Below are positions 1-7,173 of a DNA stretch of 20,225 nucleotides, piece by piece. The stretch comes from an uncultured Clostridia bacterium (GTDB lineage Bacteria > Bacillota > Clostridia > TANB77 > CAG-508), in the NCBI GenBank assembly GCA_934155165.1, contig CAKPGS010000024.1, positions 1 through 20,225 of the forward strand, in the 5' to 3' direction. The position numbers and the translations under genes were made by a program. How positions within the stretch are numbered: position 1 is the first letter of the stretch; each line of letters opens with the position of its first letter. Under the pieces are notes generated by a model. That model ran no database searches. It saw only the letters and a list, made by a program, of their open reading frames with translations, and was not told the DNA's origin.

Positions 1-506
1 TTTTAGTAAAAGGTCCTAATGTAATGCTTGGTTACTATAATATGCCAGAAGAAACTGCAAAGGTTTTAAAAGATGGATGGTTCTATACAGGTGATTTAGG
101 AAAAATAGATGAGCAAGGATGGCTTTATGTTACAGGAAGACAAAAAACAGTTATTGTAACTAAAAACGGTAAAAACATTTATCCAGAAGAAATTGAACAA
201 TTATTAAATGATACAGATTTTGTAAAGGAAAGTTTAGTAATTGGCATTCCAAAAGACAAAAAAGATGAAATGTATGTTCATGCACAAATACTACCTGATT
301 TAGATGTAATTCAAGAAAAATTAGGTTTAACAAATCCTTCTAAAGATGAATTAGAAAAATTATTAAAAAATGCTGTTTCTGAAATAAATAGTCGAATTCC
401 TAATTATAAACATATAAAAAGTTTTAGCATAAGGGAAAATGATTTTGAAAAAACTACTACTCAAAAAATAAAACGTTACGGAAAGAATTTAAAAATTAAT
501 GATTAA
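1..506 (+). CDS. AMP-forming acyl-CoA synthetase, C-terminal part (5' end outside window)
   Basis: Carboxy-terminal part of an ANL-superfamily adenylate-forming enzyme, probably a long-chain fatty acid-CoA ligase, which makes acyl-AMP and then acyl-CoA in the cytoplasm. The frame is open from the left edge, codons starting at base 3, so the gene begins upstream; the ATG at 24 is internal. Seen: GYYNMPEETA and WFYTGDLGKIDEQGWLYVTG (the YTGD and adenine/ribose-contact motifs), the hinge GRQKTVIVTKNGKNIYPEEIE, and the C-terminal lysine motif TTTQKIKRY, whose Lys normally takes part in adenylation. The VTKNGKNIYPEEIE form and the insertion before the end suit long-chain acyl-CoA synthetases better than acetyl-CoA synthetases; the exact substrate cannot be told. 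It ends 3 bases before the convergent toxin gene, and I see no terminator between them. Confidence 0.9.
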   Translation, partial: LVKGPNVMLGYYNMPEETAKVLKDGWFYTGDLGKIDEQGWLYVTGRQKTVIVTKNGKNIYPEEIEQLLNDTDFVKESLVIGIPKDKKDEMYVHAQILPDLDVIQEKLGLTNPSKDELEKLLKNAVSEINSRIPNYKHIKSFSIRENDFEKTTTQKIKRYGKNLKIND

Positions 507-509
507 AAT

Positions 510-756
510 TTATTTGTATATTTGTCCTCTAGTATCTGCCTTAGTAATTAAAATAATAAGTTCATTTTGAAATATTTCATAAATTATTCTATAATTACCG
601 AATTCTAAGCCTATATTCATTTTTACAGCCTGCCATTTTTTTTACATCTCCATTTGGCAGGCTGTAAATAGCCTTATAAATTCTTAATCTTTGAACTTTA
701 TCTTGTTTTTCTATGAATTTTAATGCTTTGGGTCTAATTTTTATTTTGTAAGTCAT
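510..756 (-). pseudogene. RelE/ParE-type toxin, frameshifted
   Basis: Small type II toxin of the RelE/ParE fold, too broken to give a long open frame. From the ATG at 754-756 it reads MTYKIKIRPKALKFIEKQDK, then SLPNGDVKKMAGCKNEYRLR and Ile, and meets a stop. Dropping one base at 600 lets it continue GNYRIIYEIFQNELIILI and end ADTRGQIYK-stop at 510-512, giving 81 residues, the usual size. The core KKMAGCKNEYRLRIGNYRIIYE is the classic family signature (K-L-x-G ... YRLRvGdYRviYe), so I infer that the intact gene was an mRNA interferase or gyrase-poison toxin. It overlaps the antitoxin end by 23 bases in another frame, which is typical coupling. A perfect 14-base inverted repeat (622-635 / 655-668) lies just before the break. 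The frameshift could be real inactivation or a consensus error. Confidence 0.8.
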
Positions 757-1030
757 CAAAAGTCAACCCCTCTCTTTTTAATATTTCTTCAAAAGATACT
801 GCTTCATTTAATTCTTTTTCTTTTGTATTTTTGCTTTCTGTTAAATAATCTAAATACATTACTTTTTCAGTAATATCCATATTTTCTATTAAAGCTGTTG
901 GTTCAAGTTTTAAAATTTCTAAATCAAGTGCCTTTTCCATTAAAATTTTCACGGAATTTAAGCATTCCATATTAAGTTTTGGAGTCATTTTAATAACATC
1001 TTTAATAGCTTGAATTTGTGTTTCACTCAT
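734..1030 (-). CDS. Antitoxin of a RelE/ParE-type toxin-antitoxin pair
   Basis: 98-residue acidic protein directly upstream of, and overlapping, the RelE/ParE-type toxin gene. The N-terminal two thirds are predicted helical. The C-terminus (EAVSFEEILKREGLTFDDLQ) resembles the flexible toxin-neutralising tail of small clostridial antitoxins in which a conserved helix F-E-E-[IV]-L-x-x-x-G-L precedes the stop. Start: ATG at 1030 with AAGGAG about 9 bases upstream. Position before the toxin and translational overlap support the antitoxin role. No ribbon-helix-helix or HTH DNA-binding motif is obvious, so autoregulation cannot be claimed. The gene is intact while its toxin is frameshifted, a combination a cell can tolerate. 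Confidence 0.7.
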   Translation of the reverse strand: MSETQIQAIKDVIKMTPKLNMECLNSVKILMEKALDLEILKLEPTALIENMDITEKVMYLDYLTESKNTKEKELNEAVSFEEILKREGLTFDDLQNKN

Positions 1031-1065
1031 ATTTTTTGCTCCTTTCTTTTTAATTTAATATATTC

Positions 1066-1094
1066 ATTATAGCAAGATAAATATTAAAATACAA
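1066..1094 (-). promoter_or_regulatory. Likely sigma-A promoter of the toxin-antitoxin pair
   Basis: On the minus strand TTGTAT (1089-1094), a 17-base spacer, then a perfect TATAAT (1066-1071), 36 bases upstream of the antitoxin ATG. The -35 box is weak (3 of 6) but spacing and -10 are ideal, and the rseP terminator lies just upstream, so an own promoter is needed here. Confidence 0.5.
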
Positions 1095-1099
1095 TAAAA

Positions 1100-1134
1100 A
1101 ATAAAAAAATAAGAACAATCATTTATTGTTCTTA
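1100..1134 (-). terminator. Rho-independent terminator after rseP
   Basis: Perfect 9-base inverted repeat TAAGAACAA (1110-1118) / TTGTTCTTA (1126-1134) with a 7-base loop. On the minus strand it is followed by ATTTTTTTA. The rseP stop codon sits inside the stem. It ends the pyrH-to-rseP operon and separates it from the toxin-antitoxin pair. Confidence 0.8.
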
Positions 1135-1866
1135 TAATATTCTTGCTATGTCATTATAAGTTACTATTAAGGATAGCGTTATTAAAAATGCAAATCCAAG
1201 CATTTGTATTTTTATTTCTAGTTCTTCTTTCATTGGCTTTCTTCGTATTGCTTCTATTATTAAAATTAATATTTTTCCTCCATCTAATGCTGGTATTGGT
1301 AATAAGTTTGTTACTCCTAATGATAATGAAATTACAGATAATATATATACAAAATCTGATATTCCTGTGGTTGAAGATACTACACTTCCTAACCCCACTG
1401 GTCCCATCATATCATTCATTCCTACGTTTCCTGTAAATAGCATTCTTACACTTTCAAATATGCTTGATATGAATTTTCCTGTACTTATAAAGCCATATTC
1501 AACATTTTTTTGTAAAATTGATGCTAGTATAAAAAATACGATTATAGCAAATATAATATTAACAGTTGCTCCTGCTGCAACAATTGCAATTCTTTTCCAT
1601 ACACTTGCCTTAGAAAAAGAACCTTCTTTATCTGAATATTCTTCTTCTCCTTCCATACTTACAAATCCACCAAGAGGTACTAATCTTAAAGCATATTTAG
1701 TTTCTTTTCCTTGTTTTTTCCATATTGTTGGTCCAAATCCTATTGCAAATTCATTTACTCTTACTTTACACAATTTTGCAACAAGAAAATGTCCTCCTTC
1801 ATGTATAAATATAAGAAATCCTAATACAAATATTATTTTAATTGCTGAAATTATAAAATTTAACAT
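1132..1866 (-). CDS. rseP: RseP-type site-2 intramembrane zinc metalloprotease, no PDZ domain
   Basis: M50 family membrane protease that cleaves transmembrane segments of anti-sigma factors or signal-peptide remnants. Seen: first hydrophobic segment (residues 5-20) carrying the zinc motif HEGGH (HExxH, about 22-26); the loop VNEFAIGFGPTIWKKQGKET and LVPLGGFVSMEGE typical of the family; a second membrane segment (about 90-115); then MGPVGLGSVV; and LLPIPALDGGKI, whose LDGG gives the third zinc ligand. All catalytic elements are present. At 244 residues it is about 100 shorter than usual: the stretch between the second membrane segment and the GPVG motif, which normally holds the PDZ domain, is replaced by a few residues. 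Start ATG with AAAGGAGAG. Last gene of the pyrH operon, in the usual place after cdsA but with dxr absent. Confidence 0.93.
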   Translation of the reverse strand: MLNFIISAIKIIFVLGFLIFIHEGGHFLVAKLCKVRVNEFAIGFGPTIWKKQGKETKYALRLVPLGGFVSMEGEEEYSDKEGSFSKASVWKRIAIVAAGATVNIIFAIIVFFILASILQKNVEYGFISTGKFISSIFESVRMLFTGNVGMNDMMGPVGLGSVVSSTTGISDFVYILSVISLSLGVTNLLPIPALDGGKILILIIEAIRRKPMKEELEIKIQMLGFAFLITLSLIVTYNDIARIL

Positions 1867-1885
1867 AACTCTCCTTTTATATTTT

Positions 1886-1909
1886 AAGACGGAGAATTGC
1901 CTCCGCCTT
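1886..1909 (-). other. Intercistronic stem-loop between cdsA and rseP
   Basis: Minus-strand AAGGCGGAG / CTCCGTCTT form a 9-pair stem (one G-U) around the loop GCAATT, overlapping the cdsA stop codon. No U tract follows, so it is not a classic terminator; it may set mRNA stability or the relative level of rseP. It sits where dxr is often found in related operons. Confidence 0.5.
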
Positions 1910-2717
1910 AAATTAACATTAATAAAATATATGCAAATGGTGCAATAAAAATTACACTATCAAATCTATCTAGCATTCCTCCATGTCCTGGAAGTAAATT
2001 GCTGTAATCTTTTATTCCTGTATATCTCTTTATTGTTGATGCTGCAAAGTCTCCTATTTGCCCTAATATGCTCCATATAATTGCATATGAAGTCATTAAT
2101 ATATAATTTAAATTAGTATTAAATACTGTATTTAAAAATACTGTATATACAAGAACAAATAAAATTGCTCCTATTAGTCCACCGATACATCCTTCAATTG
2201 TTTTTTTAGGGCTTATTTCTGAAAATTTATGTTTTCCTAAATATTTTCCAACTAAATAAGCTAGTATATCTGTTCCCCATGCTGCCATAAATATATACCA
2301 CACTAATAAATTTCCATTATTCAAACCTCTTATTAGTGCTATAAAACTAAAGAATACAAGTACATATGCCATACCAAATAATGTAACAGATATATCAATA
2401 ACATTTGTCTTCATTTTACTGAAAATACTTTCGCAAAATAAAATCAAAACAACTGCTGGTATTAATAATGTTACAATTATTGATAAATATTCTTTTGGTA
2501 TTATATGTATTAAAGCTATTCCTATACAAAAAATGTAACCAAGAAATGTTACAGGTTTTGCTTTTTTAGTTGTTATAAAACTGTTATAAAATTCATGTAC
2601 TGCTATTAAGGCAATAATTGCAATAATCCCATCGAAAACATATGTATTACTTAAAATTAATATTGCTGCTATTATAGGAAAGCCTATCACTCCTGTTAAA
2701 ACTCGTTTTATGTCCAT
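1908..2717 (-). CDS. cdsA: Phosphatidate cytidylyltransferase
   Basis: Integral membrane enzyme that makes CDP-diacylglycerol from phosphatidic acid and CTP, the branch point to anionic and zwitterionic phospholipids. 269 residues, normal length, with about seven hydrophobic segments. The C-terminal signature is clear: STIKRYTGIKDYSNLLPGHG followed by GMLDRFDS, matching the family pattern S-x-x-K-R-x4-K-D-x3-x-P-G-H-G-G-x-x-D-R-x-D. WGTDILAYLVGKYLGKHK and SPKKTIEGCIGG are also characteristic. The ATG abuts the uppS stop codon with no spacing, and its ribosome binding site (GGGGG) lies within the last uppS codons, so the two are translationally coupled. Very confident. Confidence 0.96.
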   Translation of the reverse strand: MDIKRVLTGVIGFPIIAAILILSNTYVFDGIIAIIALIAVHEFYNSFITTKKAKPVTFLGYIFCIGIALIHIIPKEYLSIIVTLLIPAVVLILFCESIFSKMKTNVIDISVTLFGMAYVLVFFSFIALIRGLNNGNLLVWYIFMAAWGTDILAYLVGKYLGKHKFSEISPKKTIEGCIGGLIGAILFVLVYTVFLNTVFNTNLNYILMTSYAIIWSILGQIGDFAASTIKRYTGIKDYSNLLPGHGGMLDRFDSVIFIAPFAYILLMLI

Positions 2718-3425
2718 TTATTTTCCCCCAAATTTTCTATTTCTCTTTTGAAAAACTTCTATCGCCATATCTATATCTTCTTCTGAAAAGTCTGGCCAAT
2801 GTTTATCTACAAATAAAAATTCTGTGTATGCAAGTTGCCATAGTAAGAAGTTACTTAAACGTAATTCTCCACTTGTTCTTATAAGCATGTCTGGGTCTGG
2901 CTCTCCAGCAGTATATAAATTATTTGAAATTGTATCTTCTGTTATTTCTTCTACATCTATATTTCCATTTTTCACTTCATATGCAATATTCTTTACTGCA
3001 GATACTATTTCGTTTCTGCTTCCATAATTAAGTGCAATATTAAATACAACTCCTGTATTATTTTTTGTTCTTTCCATACATTTTTTTATAGATTTTTGCA
3101 TTCCTTCTGAAAGCCTTGTTATATCTCCTAATACTTTTACCTTTATATTTTCTGTATCTGCTCTTTTTGAATAATCATCTAAATATTTTTGAAGAAGTAT
3201 CATTAAAGCTCCTACTTCATCTTCTGAACGTTTCCAGTTTTCTGTAGAAAAAGCATATACTGTTATATATTCTAAACCTATTTTATTTACATAACGTACA
3301 ATTTTTTCTAAAGTTTTTGCGCCTTCTCTATGTCCTTGCTTAGGATCTAATCCTTTTTCACGTGCCCACCTTCTGTTTCCATCCATTATTATTGCAATAT
3401 GTTTAGGCATATTTTCTGTATTCAT
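2718..3425 (-). CDS. uppS: Isoprenyl transferase (undecaprenyl diphosphate synthase)
   Basis: Cis-prenyltransferase that adds isopentenyl units to farnesyl diphosphate to make undecaprenyl diphosphate, the lipid carrier for peptidoglycan and other wall polymers; cytoplasmic face of the membrane. 235 residues. Seen: HIAIIMDGNRRWAREKG (the catalytic Asp and the diphosphate-binding stretch, residues 9-25), the signature TVYAFSTENWKRSEDEV (about 55-71), the basic diphosphate-binding stretch LIRTSGELRLSNFLLWQ, and TEFLFVDKHWPDF near the end. Start ATG with AAAGGAG about 8 bases upstream. Sits between frr and cdsA, the usual order. Confidence 0.97.
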   Translation of the reverse strand: MNTENMPKHIAIIMDGNRRWAREKGLDPKQGHREGAKTLEKIVRYVNKIGLEYITVYAFSTENWKRSEDEVGALMILLQKYLDDYSKRADTENIKVKVLGDITRLSEGMQKSIKKCMERTKNNTGVVFNIALNYGSRNEIVSAVKNIAYEVKNGNIDVEEITEDTISNNLYTAGEPDPDMLIRTSGELRLSNFLLWQLAYTEFLFVDKHWPDFSEEDIDMAIEVFQKRNRKFGGK

Positions 3426-3442
3426 TGCTATTCTCCTTTATA

Positions 3443-3991
3443 TTAAACAGACATAACTTCTTTTTCTTTTTTAGCCAAAATTGCATCTATATCTGCAATT
3501 TTTGTATCTGTTAATTTTTGTATATCTTCTTCTGCTGTTCTTAAATCATCTTCTGTTATTTCAGAATTTTTTTGTTTTGTTTTAAATTCATCTATTCCAT
3601 CTCTTCTTACAGAACGAATTGCAACTTTTGCTTCTTCTGCCATTTTTTTAATATCTTTTACTAATTCTTTTCTTCTTTCTTCTGTTAATTCTGGAAAAGC
3701 TAAACGAATAACTTTACCATCATTATTTGGGTTTATACCTATATCTGATGCTAATATAGCTTTTTCTATATCTTTTAATACACTTGCATCCCATGGTTGA
3801 ATAACTATTAGTCTTGCTTCTGGTACAGATACTCCTGCAACTTGACTAATTGGTGTTGGAACTCCATAATAATCTATTTTTACTTTATTTAATACGGCTG
3901 GATTTGCTCTACCAGCTCTAACTTCTGATAAATTTCTTTCAAAAGCTCCTACTGTTTTTTCCATTCTATCTTCAATACTTGAATAATCCAT
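3443..3991 (-). CDS. frr: Ribosome recycling factor
   Basis: RRF splits the post-termination ribosome together with EF-G; cytoplasmic. 182 residues, the standard length. Seen: the N-terminal helix RMEKTVGAFERNLSEVRAGR, the domain II region NPAVLNKVKIDYYGVPTPIS, the conserved IQPWDASVLKDIEKAI, NPNNDGKVIRLAFPELTEER, and the C-terminal coiled helix ending LAKKEKEVMSV. Start ATG with AAGGAG. 33 bases separate it from the upstream pyrH stop, consistent with one transcript. Confidence 0.97.
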   Translation of the reverse strand: MDYSSIEDRMEKTVGAFERNLSEVRAGRANPAVLNKVKIDYYGVPTPISQVAGVSVPEARLIVIQPWDASVLKDIEKAILASDIGINPNNDGKVIRLAFPELTEERRKELVKDIKKMAEEAKVAIRSVRRDGIDEFKTKQKNSEITEDDLRTAEEDIQKLTDTKIADIDAILAKKEKEVMSV

Positions 3992-4024
3992 AATCTTTTT
4001 CTCCTTTTTTATTAATTTTAATTT

Positions 4025-4732
4025 TTAAGATACTATTGTACCTATTTTTTCGCCCTTTACGGCTCTTACTATGTTTTCTGGCTCTGATATTCCAAATACC
4101 AATAATGGTAAATTGTTATCTCTACACATTGCAGTCGCTGTTGAATCCATAACCTTTAAATCTTTCTCTAGCACATCCATATATTTAATTGCTTCATATT
4201 TTATTGCATTCGCATCTAATTTTGGATCTGCTGAATATACTGCATCTATAGCCTTACCTAAAAGAATTATATCTGCATTTATTTCTGTTGCTCTTAAAAC
4301 TGCTGCTGTATCTGTTGTAAAGTATGGATGACCTGTACCACATGCAAATATTACAACTCTTCCTTTTTCTAAATGTTTTAAAGCTTTTCTTTGAATAAAA
4401 GGCTCTGCTATTTCTCTCATTTCTATTGCAGTTTGCACTCTTGAATTTATTCCTCTTGTTTCTAATGCATCTTGTAAAGCTAAACCATTCATTGCTGTTG
4501 CAAGCATTCCCATATAATCTGCTGTTGTTCTTTCCATTTGATGTCCTTGACGTCCACGCCAAAAGTTTCCGCCACCTACAACTATTGCAACTTGAACTCC
4601 CATATCTACAACTTTTTTTATTTCATCACATATCTTACCAACTGTTTCGACATCAACTCCTGTTTTCTTTTCTCCAGCTAATGCCTCTCCACTCAATTTA
4701 AGTAATACTCGTTTATACTTTGCTTCGCTCAA
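4025..4732 (-). CDS. pyrH: UMP kinase
   Basis: Bacterial-type UMP kinase of the amino-acid-kinase fold, making UDP from UMP with ATP. Seen: KRVLLKLSGEALAG (phosphate-binding start), VAIVVGGGNFWRGR, ADYMGMLATAMNGLAL, the GTGHPYFTTDTAAVLRA loop and CRDNNLPLLVFGI. The frame extends upstream to an ATG at 4777, but I prefer the TTG at 4730-4732: it gives the usual N-terminus (SEAKYKRVLLKLSGEA), has AGGAGT at 4742-4747 at proper spacing, and yields 235 residues, the family length. The extra 15 residues (MIEYRKKNKNRSEYI) look non-coding, and the ATG at 4777 has no ribosome binding site. First gene of the block in this window; rpsB and tsf, often next to pyrH, are not here. Confidence 0.94.
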   Translation of the reverse strand: MSEAKYKRVLLKLSGEALAGEKKTGVDVETVGKICDEIKKVVDMGVQVAIVVGGGNFWRGRQGHQMERTTADYMGMLATAMNGLALQDALETRGINSRVQTAIEMREIAEPFIQRKALKHLEKGRVVIFACGTGHPYFTTDTAAVLRATEINADIILLGKAIDAVYSADPKLDANAIKYEAIKYMDVLEKDLKVMDSTATAMCRDNNLPLLVFGISEPENIVRAVKGEKIGTIVS

Positions 4733-4834
4733 AATATACTCACTCCTATTCTTATTTTTCTTCCTGTATTCTATCATACTTTGTTTGATATTGTATAGAT
4801 ATTTTTAGAAAAATTTAAATTTTATTACAAAAAA

Positions 4835-4878
4835 GTGGCTTCGCCACTCGGGTCATCGGGGACGCTGACCCCTACATT
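4835..4878 (+). repeat. GC-rich interspersed repeat, copy A
   Basis: A 44-base GC-rich island in very AT-rich DNA, matching copy B (8169-8212) without gaps at 39 of 44 positions. It starts with the perfect hairpin GTGGC-TTC-GCCAC (4835-4847), continues with GGGTCA...TGACCC, and ends CCCCTACATT. Read on the minus strand the hairpin is followed by TTTTTT (4829-4834), so it also works as a terminator, the second one between the surface-protein gene and pyrH. Non-coding. Confidence 0.8.
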
Positions 4879-4902
4879 CAAAATAGGAATTTTCTATAAT
4901 AT

Positions 4903-4925
4903 AAAAAAGACGACCTTGGGCCGCC
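4903..4925 (-). terminator. Rho-independent terminator after the SpaA-like surface protein gene
   Basis: On the minus strand GGCGGCC (4919-4925), loop CAA, GGTCGTC (4909-4915) form a 7-pair stem with two G-U pairs, followed by TTTTTT (4903-4908). It would end the transketolase/surface-protein transcript. Confidence 0.75.
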
Positions 4926-4933
4926 TGTACATT

Positions 4934-4960
4934 AAGATTTTTATTATGAATAAAAATCTT
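4934..4960 (-). other. Perfect 12-base hairpin directly after the surface-protein stop codon
   Basis: AAGATTTTTATT (4934-4945) and AATAAAAATCTT (4949-4960) are perfect reverse complements around a 3-base loop, touching the stop codon at 4961. No U tract follows on the minus strand, so it more likely protects the mRNA 3' end than terminates by itself; the terminator comes 9 bases further on. Confidence 0.6.
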
Positions 4961-6148
4961 CTATTTTATTGACTTATATCTAGTATATCTAATAAAGAAT
5001 ACTACTACAATTAGAGTAACTACTGCTAAAAATGCTATTATAGTTTTCATTCCCGCATTTGGAATTGATTTATTTGCAGTTGTAGTATCTTTTTTGTTGT
5101 TTCCTGTTGTTTTTGTTGTTTGTTCTGACTTTTTATTATTCTTTATTATTATTTTTGTTTCTGTATTTGTATTTGCATCTAATATTCTTCCATCACTTGA
5201 AATTATAAACGTGTATTCTTCATTGTTTATTTCATATCCATCTGGAGCTTGAGTTTGCTTTATTGTATATTTTCCAGGTGTTAATGATTCGTTTATTTCA
5301 TATACTCCATTTGCATTTGTTTTTCCTTCTGTTATGGTATTTCCATCTTCATCTTTTACTATAAATTTTCCACCTGTTATTGGAGTATTATTCATGTCTG
5401 TATTTAGCACTTCGTAATTGTAATCATTTATTATCATATTAAACTGACTAAACTGAATTTTGGATAATTTATTACAGTTATGATTAACATATGAAGAAAT
5501 TAATCCAAAACTGTTTCCTGTATGTTTAGAATATTCTAAATTTTGATTAATTACTTTTGTATTATTATCTTTAATATTTATGTTTGTAGGTGTAATTTCT
5601 ACAACAAGATCATGAACTTTAGTATTTACTTTACTTTCTTTTTTTATAAGAGTTCCATAATCTTCAACTATTTTATTATCTGTTTCTTCAAAAGTCTTAA
5701 CATCTACATTTTCAAGCCTATAAATTGCAATTTCAGTTTCTCTAAATAATACTATATATCCTGTTAATTTATTATTTTTAATACTAGAATTAAATATAAT
5801 TCCTGCACCATCTAGAGTATGATAATTTGCTTCTGTTTCATCTATTCTAAAATAAAAAACTTTTCTACCATTATTTTTATATTTTCTATATAAAAAATCT
5901 TTATATGAAACCACTCCATATCCGTAAAAGTTTATTTTATCTCCTTCTATAGCAATATGTTCTCCATTATAAGCTTGATCATCAGTTGTTGTTCTTGTAT
6001 GCCACTCCCAATAATCTCTTTTTTTCCAATCAGTCCAATTATTTGTTTCAGCATTAGCCTTTATCCCAACAAAGCTAAATGCAATAACCATTAATACACA
6101 TATTTTTAAAACTAATTCAAAACTTTTTTTAATTTCTTTTCTTTTCAT
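4961..6148 (-). CDS. Cell-surface protein with SpaA/prealbumin-like domain and sortase-type tail
   Basis: 395-residue exported protein. Residues 1-33 are a signal peptide (basic MKRKEIKK, hydrophobic core, cut near ANAE). Residues 35-240 form a domain I do not firmly recognise; GAGIIFNSSIKNNKLTGYIV and the beta-rich pattern suggest a lectin/concanavalin-like sandwich. Residues 243-336 are a SpaA (prealbumin-like) domain: TPITGGKFIVKDEDGN, TNANGVYEINESLTPGKYTI, QAPDGYEINNEEYTF. The C-terminus has a Thr-rich linker, SIPNAG (361-366, an LPxTG-like variant), a membrane segment and a basic tail (RYTRYKSIK), the layout of a sortase substrate. In the SpaA domain the positions normally held by the isopeptide Lys and Glu appear as Asn/Thr and Gln. 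It starts 22 bases after the transketolase C subunit gene with GGGAG, so it may share that transcript. No sortase gene in the window. Role in adhesion is inferred. Confidence 0.8.
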   Translation of the reverse strand: MKRKEIKKSFELVLKICVLMVIAFSFVGIKANAETNNWTDWKKRDYWEWHTRTTTDDQAYNGEHIAIEGDKINFYGYGVVSYKDFLYRKYKNNGRKVFYFRIDETEANYHTLDGAGIIFNSSIKNNKLTGYIVLFRETEIAIYRLENVDVKTFEETDNKIVEDYGTLIKKESKVNTKVHDLVVEITPTNINIKDNNTKVINQNLEYSKHTGNSFGLISSYVNHNCNKLSKIQFSQFNMIINDYNYEVLNTDMNNTPITGGKFIVKDEDGNTITEGKTNANGVYEINESLTPGKYTIKQTQAPDGYEINNEEYTFIISSDGRILDANTNTETKIIIKNNKKSEQTTKTTGNNKKDTTTANKSIPNAGMKTIIAFLAVVTLIVVVFFIRYTRYKSIK

Positions 6149-6170
6149 AACAATCTCCCTTTTATTATAT

Positions 6171-7100
6171 TTACTTATTTAAAATTTTAGCTACTATAGC
6201 TTTTTTATCTATTTTAAAATATTTCATTAGTTCTTCTGCTTTTCCAGATTTTCCAAAGCAATCGTTTATTCCCATTCTTTCTAGCTTTATTGGATATTTT
6301 TCTGTTAATACTTCTGCTATTGCTGAACCTAAACCTCCAATTACATTGTGGTCTTCTATTGATATTAATCTTTTGGTTTCTTTAGCATTTTTTATTATTA
6401 TTTCTTCATCTATTGGCTTTATTGTATGGAAATCCACAACTCTTATATTTATATTTTGTTTTTCTAGTTCTTCTTTTGCTTTTATTGCTTCGCTAACTGT
6501 TACGCCTGTTGCAAATATACATGCATCTGTACCTTCTCCTATTTGAATAGCCTTTCCAAATTCAAATTTTTGATTTTCATCATATATTATTGGAGTGTTT
6601 AATCTTGAAAGTCTTAAATATACCGGCCCTTTTATTTTTGCTATTTCTTTTACTGCCCATTTTGTTTGTGTATCATCTGATGTACTCATTACTTTCATGT
6701 TTGGCATTGTTCTCATTAAGGCTATGTCTTCCAACATTTGATGTGTTGCTCCATCTTCTCCAACTGTTATTCCACTGTGTGTTGCACATATTTTTACATT
6801 TAATTTTGGATAGGCTACACTGTTTCGTATTTGATCGTATGCTCTTCCTGCTGCAAATACTGCAAATGTGCTTGCATAAGGAATTTTTCCACAAGTTGAA
6901 AGTCCTGCTGCTGTTGATATCATGTCTTGCTCTGAAATTCCCATATCGAAAAATCTATTTGGAAATTCTTTTGCAAATATTCCTGTTTTTGTTGCTTCTG
7001 CTAAGTCTGCATCTAATACAACTACATTTTCGTTTTCTTTTCCTAATTCTAATAATGCTTCTCCATAGCTTTGTCTTGTAGCTTTTTTTTCATCTTTCAT
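6171..7100 (-). CDS. Transketolase, C-terminal subunit
   Basis: Pyrimidine-binding plus C-terminal domains of a two-subunit transketolase; with the N subunit it moves two-carbon units between sugar phosphates in the non-oxidative pentose phosphate pathway, using thiamine diphosphate. 309 residues, normal for the split form. Seen: VVVLDADLAEATKTGIFAKE, FFDMGISEQDMISTAAGLS (the Glu in the ISEQ motif activates the cofactor), YDQIRNSVAYPKLNVKI, THSGITVGEDGATHQMLEDI (His-containing active-site loop), and the C-terminal domain VVDFHTIKPIDEE, SIEDHNVIGGLGSAIAEVL. Start ATG with GGAGG 7 bases upstream. The 1-deoxyxylulose-5-phosphate synthase family is similar, but the short separate subunit and the sequence fit split transketolase. 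A 215-base gap with a hairpin element separates it from its partner. Confidence 0.93.
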   Translation of the reverse strand: MKDEKKATRQSYGEALLELGKENENVVVLDADLAEATKTGIFAKEFPNRFFDMGISEQDMISTAAGLSTCGKIPYASTFAVFAAGRAYDQIRNSVAYPKLNVKICATHSGITVGEDGATHQMLEDIALMRTMPNMKVMSTSDDTQTKWAVKEIAKIKGPVYLRLSRLNTPIIYDENQKFEFGKAIQIGEGTDACIFATGVTVSEAIKAKEELEKQNINIRVVDFHTIKPIDEEIIIKNAKETKRLISIEDHNVIGGLGSAIAEVLTEKYPIKLERMGINDCFGKSGKAEELMKYFKIDKKAIVAKILNK

Positions 7101-7173
7101 TGCTACTTCCTCCGTTTATAATTCAAAATTAATTCATTCCAATCAAAAGAAAATTATATCTACCAATTTTATA

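Noticed and set aside
622..668. Inverted repeat inside the toxin gene as terminator for the acyl-CoA synthetase transcript
   Set aside because: No U tract follows on the plus strand, and it lies more than 100 bases past the stop codon.
4733..4777. ATG at 4777 as the pyrH start
   Set aside because: No ribosome binding site, and it would add 15 residues absent from the family; the TTG at 4732 has AGGAGT at correct spacing and gives the usual N-terminus.
6590..7081. Long plus-strand open frames such as 6590-7081, 1367-1948 and 9427-9768
   Set aside because: They lie opposite well-identified genes and show the Leu/Phe/Ser-rich composition expected from the complement of AT-rich coding sequence.
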